Part shown: piece after piece, positions 18,765 to 27,742 of the stretch
Position numbering within the stretch: position 1 is the stretch's first letter
How the letters are laid out: each line of letters starts with the position of its first letter
Source of the DNA: JBEKIK01 sp050013075
GTDB taxonomy: Bacteria; Planctomycetota; Planctomycetia; Pirellulales; Thermoguttaceae
Reading direction: 5' to 3'
DNA length: 40,161 nt
Assembly (NCBI GenBank): GCA_050013075.1
Contig: JBEKFZ010000034.1
Coordinates: 1-40,161, forward strand
Program-made: the position numbers and the translations under genes
The notes under the pieces: model-generated
Seen by the model: the letters and a program-made list of their open reading frames with translations, nothing else
Told to the model about the DNA's origin: nothing
The model's database searches: none

Positions 18765-21328
18765 TCCACTATGGCTTGCCGCTTGCAGCCCAGGGCGCCG
18801 CCCGCATCACGTTCGAATGGGGACGCATTCAATCGAATTCCGATTGGATTCTGCCTGTCGGAGCGTGCCTGGCGATCATGCTCTTCGTGCGATATATGTA
18901 TCGCCGCGACTCGGTCGAACTGCCTGCGCTAGTGGGCTGGATTCTGACCGCCCTGCGGACCGCGGTATTTCTCGGTCTTTTGATTTTGTTCTTGCAGCCC
19001 CATTGGCGATTGGAAAGCGAAGTAGTCCGCAATTCCAAGGCCGTACTGCTCGTGGATACCAGTTTGAGCATGGGACTCGGCGCCGGCGAATTGGAGCCGG
19101 TCAAAACACCGGCCGGCAAACAGGGCGCGAACGAGCGACAGACGCGGAATGGTCGATCGGCGGCAGCGCCATCCGGCGCCGACAGCCGCTTGCATCAAGT
19201 GGCCGCGATGCTCGATGAGACCGATTTTCTCGCGCAGCTCCGAAAAACACACGACGTTTCGATCTACCAGTTCAACGACGATCTGAAAACCGACGGCGCC
19301 GTGACGTTGAATAAGCTTGTGGAGCCTGTTGCCGATAAAAACGCCGCCGGCACAAATTTATCGGATGAAACTAAAACCGATTCCGACCGGCAGGCAAGCG
19401 CCAATGCCGAAAACGCGCCCGATTGGGAAAAAATCCTCGCTCCTTCCGGAACCGAAACCCGGCTGGGGCAGGCACTCAGGGATTTGATCCAGAAGGAACG
19501 TACCTCGCCGCTGGCCGGTATTGTGCTCTTTAGCGACGGCGGTCAAAATGCCGGCATCTCGCCCGACGCCGCCTTGGAATTGGCCCGCGAAGCCAAGACG
19601 CCCGTTTTTACCGTGGGACTGGGATCCGACAAGCAACCGAAAAACGTGCGAGTAAGCGACCTCATCCTGCCCGCCCGGGCGTATCCGGGCGATCATTATA
19701 CCATAACGGGTTTTCTCCAGGCCGGGCACATGGCGGGCGAGGTGGTTACGGTGCAGGTCCTGTCCCGGCCGGCCGGAACCCGGGCTGCGGATGAAGGCAC
19801 GGGCAAGGTGCTCGATACCCAACAAGTCACCCTCGGCGCCGACGGTGAAATCCTGCCCGTCAAGTTCGAATTGAATCCCGAGGAACTCGGACGCCGCACA
19901 ATCTGTTTCCGCGTGCAAGAAGCGGCCGGCGATCAAAATCCAAACGATAACTTCCGCGAAGCCGAAATCGAGATCGTCGATCGCAAAAACCACGTCTTGC
20001 TCCTTGCCGGCGGGCCGATGCGCGATTATCACTTTCTCCGCACCCTGTTGCACCGCGATCGCTCGACCACCCTCGACGTGCTCTTGCAAACCGGAGGCGA
20101 AGGGATGTCGCAGGAGGGCAAAATCCTCGCCAAATTCCCTTCCACCCGCGAAGCCATGTACGATTACGATTGCATTGTGGCCTTTGATCCCGACTGGCAG
20201 GCGCTTGGTAGAGAGCAAGTCGAGCTGCTGGAAAACTGGGTCGCGGACCAGGGGGGCGGCCTGATCCTGGTCGCCGGACCGATTTACACCGCCGCGGCAA
20301 TAAACGGCTGGACGCAAAACCGGGCCATGACGCCCATCCGCAATTTATATCCGGTGGAATTTCCCCGCCGCTTGTCTTCGGCCGAAAGCGGTGGGTACTC
20401 CACCTCCGAGCCCTGGCCGCTGGATTTCACGCGCGAGGGCTTGGAAGCCGATTTCCTTATGCTGGGCGATTCGGCTGCGGCGGGCCGCCGGGCATGGGCC
20501 GACTTTGCCGGCGTTTTCAGTTTTACTCCGGTTCGGAAAGCGAAACCGGGCGCAACCGTTTACGCCCGATTTTCCGATCCCCGCGCGGCCGAAGGCGGCG
20601 AACAACCGGTGTATATGGCCGGACAATTTTACGGATCAGGAAGGGTGTTTTACCTGGGCAGCGGCGAAATGTGGCGGCTCCGCGCATCGGACGAGGCCTA
20701 CTTCGAACAGTTTTATACAAAACTGATCCGTCACGTTACACAAGGCCGCTTGTTGCGAGGTTCCAGCCGCGGAGTGCTGCTTACCGGGCAGGATCGATAT
20801 TTGCTGGGCAATTCGGTCGAGGTCCGCGCACAGTTGATGAATTCACGTCTTGAACCGCTTGTCGCGCCGGGGGTCGAGATGCAGATATTTACTCCCAACG
20901 GCAAGATACAAAATCTTACGCTACGGCCCGATCCCACGCGGCAGGGAACGTATCAAGGACAATTTCCAGTTGCCGAAGAGGGCGCATATCGCCTGGAATT
21001 GACCGTGCCCGAAAGCGATAACGAACGCCTTATACGCCGCATTTCAGCCCGGCTGCCGGAATTGGAGCGCGAGAATCCACAACGCAACGACGCCCTGCTC
21101 GGCCAGATCGCCCGGCAGACCGGCGGAAAGTATTACGCTGGCGTGGATGCAATATTTCGTGATAAATCCCCGCTGGTCGCGCAACTGCCGGATCGCACCA
21201 GCACAATTATCCAAACCGACGCGCCCGATCCAAAATGGGAAGAAACCTGGCTGCGCTGGATGATGATTGCACTGTGCGGGGTATTGTGCTTGGAATGGTT
21301 GATACGGAGATTGGTAAAATTAGCATGA
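18761..21328 (+). CDS. Membrane VWA and glutamine-amidotransferase-fold protein
   Basis: An 855-residue membrane protein. Two N-terminal membrane segments (WILPVGACLAIMLFVRYMY, AVFLGLLILFLQP) precede a VWA domain with MIDAS motif AVLLVDTSLSMG (D99, S101, S103) and GIVLFSDGGQNAG. An insertion of about 100 charged, low-complexity residues interrupts the VWA fold. A beta domain and a class-I glutamine-amidotransferase-like region follow (YDCIVAFDPDW, QGGGLILVAGP), without the catalytic Cys-His pair that I can see. A C-terminal helix near LRWMMIALCGVLCLEWLI ends the protein. Its start overlaps the BatA-like gene by 4 bp, so the two are probably translated together and may form a heteromer (inference). 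Confidence 0.85.
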   Translation: MIHYGLPLAAQGAARITFEWGRIQSNSDWILPVGACLAIMLFVRYMYRRDSVELPALVGWILTALRTAVFLGLLILFLQPHWRLESEVVRNSKAVLLVDTSLSMGLGAGELEPVKTPAGKQGANERQTRNGRSAAAPSGADSRLHQVAAMLDETDFLAQLRKTHDVSIYQFNDDLKTDGAVTLNKLVEPVADKNAAGTNLSDETKTDSDRQASANAENAPDWEKILAPSGTETRLGQALRDLIQKERTSPLAGIVLFSDGGQNAGISPDAALELAREAKTPVFTVGLGSDKQPKNVRVSDLILPARAYPGDHYTITGFLQAGHMAGEVVTVQVLSRPAGTRAADEGTGKVLDTQQVTLGADGEILPVKFELNPEELGRRTICFRVQEAAGDQNPNDNFREAEIEIVDRKNHVLLLAGGPMRDYHFLRTLLHRDRSTTLDVLLQTGGEGMSQEGKILAKFPSTREAMYDYDCIVAFDPDWQALGREQVELLENWVADQGGGLILVAGPIYTAAAINGWTQNRAMTPIRNLYPVEFPRRLSSAESGGYSTSEPWPLDFTREGLEADFLMLGDSAAAGRRAWADFAGVFSFTPVRKAKPGATVYARFSDPRAAEGGEQPVYMAGQFYGSGRVFYLGSGEMWRLRASDEAYFEQFYTKLIRHVTQGRLLRGSSRGVLLTGQDRYLLGNSVEVRAQLMNSRLEPLVAPGVEMQIFTPNGKIQNLTLRPDPTRQGTYQGQFPVAEEGAYRLELTVPESDNERLIRRISARLPELERENPQRNDALLGQIARQTGGKYYAGVDAIFRDKSPLVAQLPDRTSTIIQTDAPDPKWEETWLRWMMIALCGVLCLEWLIRRLVKLA

Positions 21329-21345
21329 GATGTTTTATTTCAAAC

Positions 21346-21365
21346 AAACCGCTTGCGGTTTCGCG
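21346..21365 (+). repeat. 20-bp intergenic palindrome, copy 3
   Basis: Exact copy of AAACCGCTTGCGGTTTCGCG, 17 bp after the VWA/amidotransferase-like gene, in the same orientation as the others. Confidence 0.9.
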
Positions 21366-21380
21366 ATAGAACAATCACCC

Positions 21381-21490
21381 CCCGTGTATTCACGGGTAGC
21401 TATTGAGTCTTAGAAAATGAATGTCATATAAGAAATCAGAGCCGGGGCGTGTCTCCCCGGCAATTCCGGGCCGACACGGCCCGGCTCTGA
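21381..21490. repeat. Two further hairpins in the same gap
   Basis: CCCGTG/CACGGG (21381-21396) is a small hairpin. The larger one runs from TCAGAGCC (21436) to GGCTCTGA (21490): about 25-nt arms with three internal mismatches around a short AATT centre. The gap of 214 bp between genes is thus mostly repeats. Either hairpin could end or attenuate transcription, but neither has a U-tract. Confidence 0.65.
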
Positions 21491-21542
21491 GGAAAAAAAC
21501 GACATACATTATCTGGCATTTAATAAATGGAATTCGGTAATA

Positions 21543-23879
21543 ATGACTATTGATGATCGCCCTCAACTTGCTCCCGCCGTTAAGACGCTGTTGGGCACTA
21601 TGCGTCGGTACGTCCGGCAATATGTCTGGGCAGAGGGCGCGGCCGACAGCCTGGCCTGGTTGGGCGCGGCGTTTTGGATCACCCTGGCCATCGACTGGTT
21701 CTTTGAGCCGCCGGTTTCGGTTCGCATTCTGATTTTTTCTATGGCCGTCGGAGTGCTGGCGGTCATTTTGGCGCGGCAGATCGGACGCCGGGCGTTCGTC
21801 CGCTTGACCGACGGCAACATGGCAACCGTACTGGAGCGGCGTTTCCCGCAGCTAAACGACAGCCTGCTGACGTCCGTGGTCCTATGCGGTCGGCAAGAGG
21901 AACAGGCGCACTGCAATGCGGAAATGCTTTCCTACGCATGCCAAGAAGCCGCCCGGCGGATTAAAACCGTGCGGATAGACGAAGTCTTCAATCTCCGGCC
22001 TTTGCGCAATAGTTTCACGGCGGCGGTGTTGCTTGTTTTCAGCGTGCTGGCGTTCGGCATTGTTTTTCCCAATGCCTTTGCCTCCTGGGCGCGGCGCAGC
22101 CTGTGTTTTTCTAAGGAACTATGGCCTCGGCTGACGCGATTGGAGATCGACGGTTTCCCAGGCGGCATGCGCAAAGTCGCCCGGGGCTCGGACGTGGATA
22201 TTGTCGTTCGGGCCGACACCTCCATGCCCCGGGTTCCAAAGGTGGTCGAAATTCGTTATCGCGAGGAGGGCGGAGTCCGCGGCCGGGCTGCGATGAACCG
22301 CGTGGGCGCGGCCGATCCTTCCAAGGACCGGTACCAGGAATTCGTCTACACCCGGCGCAACGTGCTTTCGCCGATCCGTTTCGACGTTTACGGCGGCGAT
22401 TTCGCCATCAACGGCCAGATGATCGAGGTCGTGGACAATCCCACCGTTACCTTGACGCTGGATTGCCAATTCCCCGCTTATATGGATCGACGGCCCCGAA
22501 GCCTGCCGGTGTCCGGCGTGATGTCGCTACCGCAAGGCTCGCGCATAACTATTCGCGCGGCGGCGAATAAAGAATTGCTTCGCGTGCGGGTCGATACCGT
22601 CGCCGATGATAATAACGCTTCGCCGCCGCGGTTTATCGAGGGAAAGGATCTATCGGCCGACCGCCGGGAATTCAATTACACGCTGGAGTCGCTGGATAAA
22701 GATACGACGCTGCTGCTGACGCTCTTCGACGGCGACGGCATCAAAAGCCGCGAGCCGGTACGCTTGGGCCTGGCGTCCGTCGCCGACCAGGCGCCGCAGG
22801 TCGCCGCCCAACTGGAAGGCATCGGCACGGCCGTCACTCCCCAGGCCCGCGTGGGAGTCGCCGGCCGGGTAATCGATGATTACGGCATCGGCAAGGTCTG
22901 GTTCGAACACGCCGTCGATCAGGATAAATCCGAAATTACAGCGATCAATACGCCGGACGGCCATCCCGCGGAGTTCAAACTGGATCCCCGCGACGCCGCA
23001 TTGGAAGTGCGCGATTTGAAACTCAAGCCGGGCCAAAAACTTTTTCTAAGCGTGAAAGCGGCCGACCTGTGCAGTTTGGGAAAAAGCCCCAACATAGGCG
23101 CCGGTGAACGCTGGCTCTTGGACGTTGTTACGCCCGATCAACTGCAAATGATGCTCAAGGCCCGCGAACTGGTGCTACGGCAGCGATTCGAGTCCGTCAT
23201 CCAGGAAACCACCGAAACCCGGGATCTGTTGGCCCGCATGGAGTTTTCCGACGCGAGTTCCTCGAATGAGGCCGCTTCCGGAGATAAAGATAAACAAAGT
23301 CAAAAAGAGAAGCCCGATTCGGGCGATAAACCCAAAAACACCGCCAAAGCGTCAAGACCCGGCAGCGAACCGGATGACGAACCCGGCGATGAACGCGCGG
23401 CCGATTCCACTGAGCGGCGACTTGCCTTGCATCTACTGCGGGTTCAAAGGGCGCTTACCAATTGCCGTAAAAACGCCCAGGAAACCCTGGGAGTGGCCGA
23501 GGGCATCGACGGCATCCGCCTGCAACTGGTCAATAATCGCATCGATACCGCGGAACTCAAGGAACGGTTGCAGTCGGGCATTGCCGATCCGCTGCGGAAA
23601 ATCGCCGAGGAAATGTTCCCCGAATTGGAACGCCGGCTGGACGACCTGCAATCGAGCCTGGAGGACGCGAAACTCGCTCCGCAAGCCCGCGACAAAGGCA
23701 AAACCCAGGCCGACGCGGTCCTGCTTTCCATGCAGCACGTGCTTGACCGGATGGTCGAATTGCAGGATTATAATGAAATGGTGGAGATGCTCCGTGATAT
23801 AATTAAGATGCAGGAACAATTGCGCCGACAAACCGAAGAGCGCAACAAGCAAAAACTTCGCGATCTGTTGAAGGAATAA
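21543..23879 (+). CDS. DUF4175-like membrane protein with C-terminal helical region
   Basis: A 778-residue protein. Membrane segments are visible at about 35-55 (ADSLAWLGAAFWITLAIDWF), 60-78 (VRILIFSMAVGVLAVILA) and 160-180 (FTAAVLLVFSVLAFGIVFP). A large beta-rich middle region (about 190-540) looks extracytoplasmic, for example FAINGQMIEVVDNPTVTLTL. A charged linker (about 575-620) is followed by a long coiled-coil-like stretch ending KQKLRDLLKE. The plan resembles the DUF4175 proteins found beside MoxR/VWA genes. It ends 3 bp before the secreted coiled-coil gene, which starts with similar heptad-rich content, so the two may interact (inference). Start: ATG 21543, preceded by GGTAATA and no clear SD. 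Confidence 0.75.
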   Translation: MTIDDRPQLAPAVKTLLGTMRRYVRQYVWAEGAADSLAWLGAAFWITLAIDWFFEPPVSVRILIFSMAVGVLAVILARQIGRRAFVRLTDGNMATVLERRFPQLNDSLLTSVVLCGRQEEQAHCNAEMLSYACQEAARRIKTVRIDEVFNLRPLRNSFTAAVLLVFSVLAFGIVFPNAFASWARRSLCFSKELWPRLTRLEIDGFPGGMRKVARGSDVDIVVRADTSMPRVPKVVEIRYREEGGVRGRAAMNRVGAADPSKDRYQEFVYTRRNVLSPIRFDVYGGDFAINGQMIEVVDNPTVTLTLDCQFPAYMDRRPRSLPVSGVMSLPQGSRITIRAAANKELLRVRVDTVADDNNASPPRFIEGKDLSADRREFNYTLESLDKDTTLLLTLFDGDGIKSREPVRLGLASVADQAPQVAAQLEGIGTAVTPQARVGVAGRVIDDYGIGKVWFEHAVDQDKSEITAINTPDGHPAEFKLDPRDAALEVRDLKLKPGQKLFLSVKAADLCSLGKSPNIGAGERWLLDVVTPDQLQMMLKARELVLRQRFESVIQETTETRDLLARMEFSDASSSNEAASGDKDKQSQKEKPDSGDKPKNTAKASRPGSEPDDEPGDERAADSTERRLALHLLRVQRALTNCRKNAQETLGVAEGIDGIRLQLVNNRIDTAELKERLQSGIADPLRKIAEEMFPELERRLDDLQSSLEDAKLAPQARDKGKTQADAVLLSMQHVLDRMVELQDYNEMVEMLRDIIKMQEQLRRQTEERNKQKLRDLLKE

Positions 23880-23882
23880 CAC

Positions 23883-25418
23883 ATGGCCGTCCACAAGCAA
23901 TCGATTATAGCGGCCGCGATTCTCGGATGGCTGATCTTTTGCGCAGTCGGTTCCTTGCCGGCCGATGCGCAAACTGAAAAGGCAAGCCGGGCCAAGGATG
24001 AGAAGGCCGATTCGGCGGCCGAAAAGACTTTGTCCGAATCGTCCAGTGAAAAACCGGCCCCGGATGCCGCCTCGGCCGATAAACTAGCCTTGGAAGAGCA
24101 ACGCATCGCCGATAAATATAAACATCTCGAAGATGTCATGCTGCAGATGGCCGAACTCAGCGCCCAGACTGATCCCCGCCGCGCCGCCTTGCTGAAAAAG
24201 GCCATTGCCCAGAGCAAAGACCAACTCATCGCCGTTAGAATCGAGCGCTTGATCGAGTTTTTGGAAAAGGACCAGCTTTCCCGGGCGATTGAGAACCAGA
24301 CCCAGCTCGACCAGGAGCTTCGCGGCCTGTTGGAAATGCTCTTGAGCGAAAATCGGTCCAAACGCATTCAGTCGGAAAAGACCCGGATTCGCGAGTATCT
24401 CAAACGGCTTGGCAATATCCTAAAACAAGAAAAGGACGTTCAAGCCCGGACCGCCGACCGCGACGATGCGAAACTTCTTGCCGGCCAACAAGGAAAAATC
24501 GCCGATAAAACCGGCGGCCTGGCCAAGGATATTCAAACCAACGAAGAAGGCGAAAACAAAAATCCGGAAAGCAAGGAAGGACAGGATCAACAAAACGGCG
24601 ATCAATCGGGCAATCCCGCCCGCAAACGCCTCGATGCCGCGCAAAAACGCATGGACGAGGCCCGGATAAAACTCGAAAAAGCCCAACACGAAGGCGCCGC
24701 GAAAGATCAAGAAGAGGCGGTCAAGGAATTGCAGCAGGCCAAGGCCGAGTTGGAGCAAATACTGCGCCAGCTTCGCGAGGAGGAAGTCCAGCGGGTGCTG
24801 GCCATGCTCGAGGCCCGATTCCGCAAGATGCTGGAAATGCAACGCGACGTGTACGACGGAACTGTACGCTTGGATAAAATTCCGCCGGCCGAGCGCACGC
24901 ATAACCACGAAATCGAGTCCAGCCGCCTTAGCGGCAAGGAAATGCAAATCGTCGTCGAGATCGATAAGACCCTGCTGATATTGCGCGAAGACGGCACTAC
25001 CGTGGCATTCGCCGAGGCCGCCGACCAAATGCGCTCCGACATGCAACAGGCCGTCGACCGCCTGTCCCAGGCAAAGGTCTCTCAGGTTACCCAAGGCATC
25101 GAACTGGACGTCATCGCCACCTTGGAGGAAATGATCGATGCACTGAAAAAAGCCCAAAAAGACTTGGAAAAAAATCAGAATAAGCCCAAACCCCAAAGCG
25201 GGCAGGAAGATTCGCCCCTGGTCGATAAACTGGCCGAGTTGAAGATGATCCGGGCTTTGCAGATGCGCATCAACACCCGCACCCAACGGTATTCCAAACT
25301 CGTGGAAGGCGAACAGGCCGAAAATGCCGATCTGGTCGATGCCCTCAGGCGTCTTGCCGAGCGCCAGCAGCGGGTCTATCGGGTAACGCACGATTTGTCG
25401 TCGGGGAAAACAGAATGA
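23883..25418 (+). CDS. Secreted charged coiled-coil protein
   Basis: A 511-residue protein with an N-terminal signal (IIAAAILGWLIFCAVGSLPA, cleavage likely near ADAQ). The rest is rich in Lys, Glu, Gln and Ala with long heptad-like stretches, especially about residues 245-320 (ARIKLEKAQHEGAAKDQEEA). No enzymatic motif was found. It resembles the C-terminal half of the upstream membrane protein in composition. It lies 3 bp after that gene and overlaps the next by 4 bp. Likely periplasmic and structural or adaptor-like; the family is unnamed to me. Confidence 0.7.
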   Translation: MAVHKQSIIAAAILGWLIFCAVGSLPADAQTEKASRAKDEKADSAAEKTLSESSSEKPAPDAASADKLALEEQRIADKYKHLEDVMLQMAELSAQTDPRRAALLKKAIAQSKDQLIAVRIERLIEFLEKDQLSRAIENQTQLDQELRGLLEMLLSENRSKRIQSEKTRIREYLKRLGNILKQEKDVQARTADRDDAKLLAGQQGKIADKTGGLAKDIQTNEEGENKNPESKEGQDQQNGDQSGNPARKRLDAAQKRMDEARIKLEKAQHEGAAKDQEEAVKELQQAKAELEQILRQLREEEVQRVLAMLEARFRKMLEMQRDVYDGTVRLDKIPPAERTHNHEIESSRLSGKEMQIVVEIDKTLLILREDGTTVAFAEAADQMRSDMQQAVDRLSQAKVSQVTQGIELDVIATLEEMIDALKKAQKDLEKNQNKPKPQSGQEDSPLVDKLAELKMIRALQMRINTRTQRYSKLVEGEQAENADLVDALRRLAERQQRVYRVTHDLSSGKTE

Positions 25419-26473
25419 ATGTAGTATTTGGGTGCAAATTGATGAGCGTGGTTATTATTGCTATTCAAGCGCTGTTGGGTACGGCGTCGGCGGTTGCGCA
25501 ATCGTCCGATGCGGCGGCAAAAACACCGCGGTGGAAAGCCCCGTCCGTGGAATCCGTTAAATCAAAAGCCATGGAGTGGCTTAAAGAGAGGAACGTCGAT
25601 CAGCCGGTTTGGGCAAAGGCCGAGGAAATTTGGGCCGGCGCTTCCGAGCAAACAAAAGAAGAAGAACTTCTCGCGCATCTGGCGGCCACGTTCGCCTTGG
25701 CCGATTCGAATGCGGAAAAGTTGGCGGCTTTATGCTCGCAGCCGCGCGCCAGCATGATATTGCCCGATCAAGCATGGCTCGCCGATCCGCGGACCCCGCC
25801 TTTTGTTGCATGTAACATGCGGTTGTTCTATGCAAGGTGGCTGGTCCAGGAAATGTTATTTGAAGAAGCCCGGCAGCAGATTTCGGGATTGGAGCCATCC
25901 GACGCGGCCGCTCCGGCAACATTGCTCTTTTATCAAAGCGTGGTCTATCACAAACTGTTGGAAAAGCAGTCCGGATTGAAAACGCTGGATGCATTGCTCG
26001 AGGGGGCCGAGACCAGTCCTCGGCGATACGTCGCGGTTGCCCGGCTGATGCGCGACGACCTTGACGGCCTTCAGCAGGACTCGCTCGATCATATCGCCCG
26101 GCGCATGGACGATATCCGCCGCCGGCTGGATCTTGGCCGCACCGGTCCGAAAGTCCGCAAAGTCGAGGACGGCGTGATCGAGTCGCTCGACAAGCTCATA
26201 AAACAAATCGAAGACGAGCAACAACAGCAGCAATCCGCCGGCGGCGGCAATACGCTGCGTCCGAGTGGTCCGGCCCAAGACAGCGTGCCCATGGGCGGAA
26301 AAGGACCCGGCGACGTGACCAGGCGCGATATCGGGTCGGAAAGCGACTGGGGCAATCTGCCGCCCAAGGAGCGCGAAGAAGCCCTGCAACAAATCGGCCG
26401 CGACTTTCCTTCACACTATCGCGATGTTATCGAACAATACTTTAAAAAACTTGCCTCTGAGGGCAGCGAATAG
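25415..26473 (+). CDS. Secreted helical protein of unknown function
   Basis: A 352-residue protein with a signal peptide (LMSVVIIAIQALLGTASAVAQ; ATG 25442 is an alternative start giving a shorter n-region). The middle is helical with TPR-like spacing (FYARWLVQEMLFEEARQQIS). A Gln-rich stretch precedes a Gly/Pro-rich linker. The end, WGNLPPKEREEALQQIGRDF followed by a helix to PSHYRDVIEQYF, resembles the C-termini of proteins encoded beside MoxR/DUF4175 genes, as I recall. I do not recognise a named family. Its start overlaps the coiled-coil gene by 4 bp, so its function is probably shared with it. Confidence 0.7.
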   Translation: MNVVFGCKLMSVVIIAIQALLGTASAVAQSSDAAAKTPRWKAPSVESVKSKAMEWLKERNVDQPVWAKAEEIWAGASEQTKEEELLAHLAATFALADSNAEKLAALCSQPRASMILPDQAWLADPRTPPFVACNMRLFYARWLVQEMLFEEARQQISGLEPSDAAAPATLLFYQSVVYHKLLEKQSGLKTLDALLEGAETSPRRYVAVARLMRDDLDGLQQDSLDHIARRMDDIRRRLDLGRTGPKVRKVEDGVIESLDKLIKQIEDEQQQQQSAGGGNTLRPSGPAQDSVPMGGKGPGDVTRRDIGSESDWGNLPPKEREEALQQIGRDFPSHYRDVIEQYFKKLASEGSE

Positions 26474-26487
26474 GAAAAGGATGAAGG

Positions 26488-26507
26488 AAACCGCTTGCGG
26501 TTTCGCG
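26488..26507 (+). repeat. 20-bp intergenic palindrome, copy 4, with a tandem-like spacer
   Basis: Exact copy of AAACCGCTTGCGGTTTCGCG, 14 bp after the preceding stop. The following 47 bp (26508-26554) are a degenerate run of ACTGACAACT-like units that leads straight into the ATG of the NPCBM gene, so no ordinary ribosome site is visible there. Confidence 0.9.
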
Positions 26508-26554
26508 GTGACAACCGAAAACTGACAACTAATAACTGACGACTGAAAACTGAC

Positions 26555-27742
26555 ATGTGGCAAATCATTTTTTGTTTATTCCTGACAGGCGCGTCGCCCA
26601 CGTTTGAAGTGCAAACGCTCGACGACCGGGTCATCTCCGGGACGTTAGCGGAATTGACGGCCGATGGATTGACCGTGGAAACAACCGCGGGCAAGGTCTT
26701 TTTGGAAACCGAAAAACTGCTGAATGTGTCGCTCAAACAGAAACCCTCCGCACCGGTCCCGCCGCCGGGGGCTTGGATCGAACTGACCGACGGGTCAACG
26801 ATTGTCGCCAGGCAATACACGGTCCGGGGCAACCGGGCCGCGATCACGCTGCTTAATGATGAAGTGTTGGAAACGCCCACCCGATCGATCCGCAACGTAC
26901 GATTGCAGCATGTATCCGAAGCCCTGGCCGGCCAATGGTCGCAGATAATGACTGCTAAACTCGACGGCGACGTACTCGTGGTGCGCAAAGGCGATAACCT
27001 CGACTATCAGCAAGGCGTGCTGGGCGACGTAAACGCCGACGTCGTGCGTTTCCAACTCGACGGCGAAGATTTGCCGATCAATCGCGCCAAGGTGTTCGCC
27101 TTTGTCTATCGACACCCGTCGGGCGAAGCACGGCCCGAGGTGATTTGCCGCCTCACCGACGTTTTCGGCTCGCATTGGCAGTTGAGAAAAATCACCTTGG
27201 GGAAAAAATTGCAGTTGACCACGCCCGCTGGCCTGACGTTTTCCTGCCCCCTTGAAATCCTTGCATCGATCGACTTCTCTTTGGGGAAAATCGTGTATCT
27301 CAGCGATCTAAAGCCCGAATCCGTCGCCTGGACGCCGTTTTTCAATACGGCAAAAACCTTGCCCTCGATGGAACAATTGTACGCTCCTCGCCAGGACCGC
27401 AATTTCGAATCCAATCCACTGCAACTTGCCGGGACCGAATACGGCAAGGGGCTTGCAATCCGCAGCCGAACCGAAATGGTTTACCGCCTGCCCGGCTCCT
27501 TCGCCCGTTTTAAGGCCGTCGCCGGCATAGACGACTCGGTGCGGCTGCAGGGAAACGTGCGATTGTTGATCCGCGGCGACAATGACCTGCTGCTGGATAT
27601 GCCCGTCTCCGGAACCGATGCGCCTAAGCCGATCGATCTGGACCTGACCGGCGTGCGGAAGTTGATTATTCTGGTCGATTTCGGCGACCGGGCGAGCCTC
27701 GGCGATCACCTCGATCTGTGCAACGCGAGAATCACAAAATGA
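26555..27742 (+). CDS. Secreted protein with C-terminal NPCBM domain
   Basis: A 395-residue protein. A short signal-like start (MWQIIFCLFLTGASPT) is followed by repeated beta modules (VQTLDDRVISGTLAELTADG and WIELTDGSTIVARQYTVRG) that look like repeats of one small fold. The last 130 residues fit the NPCBM/NEW2 fold, found in carbohydrate-binding and other extracellular proteins: EYGKGLAIRSRTEMVYRLPG, then FKAVAGIDDSVRLQGNVRLL and KLIILVDFGDRASLGDHLDL. It probably binds glycans at the cell surface (inference). The stop overlaps the ATG of the active HtrA-like gene by 4 bp, indicating tight coupling. Confidence 0.82.
   Translation: MWQIIFCLFLTGASPTFEVQTLDDRVISGTLAELTADGLTVETTAGKVFLETEKLLNVSLKQKPSAPVPPPGAWIELTDGSTIVARQYTVRGNRAAITLLNDEVLETPTRSIRNVRLQHVSEALAGQWSQIMTAKLDGDVLVVRKGDNLDYQQGVLGDVNADVVRFQLDGEDLPINRAKVFAFVYRHPSGEARPEVICRLTDVFGSHWQLRKITLGKKLQLTTPAGLTFSCPLEILASIDFSLGKIVYLSDLKPESVAWTPFFNTAKTLPSMEQLYAPRQDRNFESNPLQLAGTEYGKGLAIRSRTEMVYRLPGSFARFKAVAGIDDSVRLQGNVRLLIRGDNDLLLDMPVSGTDAPKPIDLDLTGVRKLIILVDFGDRASLGDHLDLCNARITK

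Noticed and set aside
19358..20317. A 319-codon minus-strand frame opposite the VWA/amidotransferase-like gene
   Set aside because: Shadow frame caused by GC-rich codon use; no start signal or family motif.
24420..25391. A 323-codon minus-strand frame rich in Leu, Phe, Gly and Asp
   Set aside because: It is antisense to the Lys/Glu/Gln-rich coiled-coil gene; its hydrophobic look is the complement of KKE/QAE codons, not a membrane protein.
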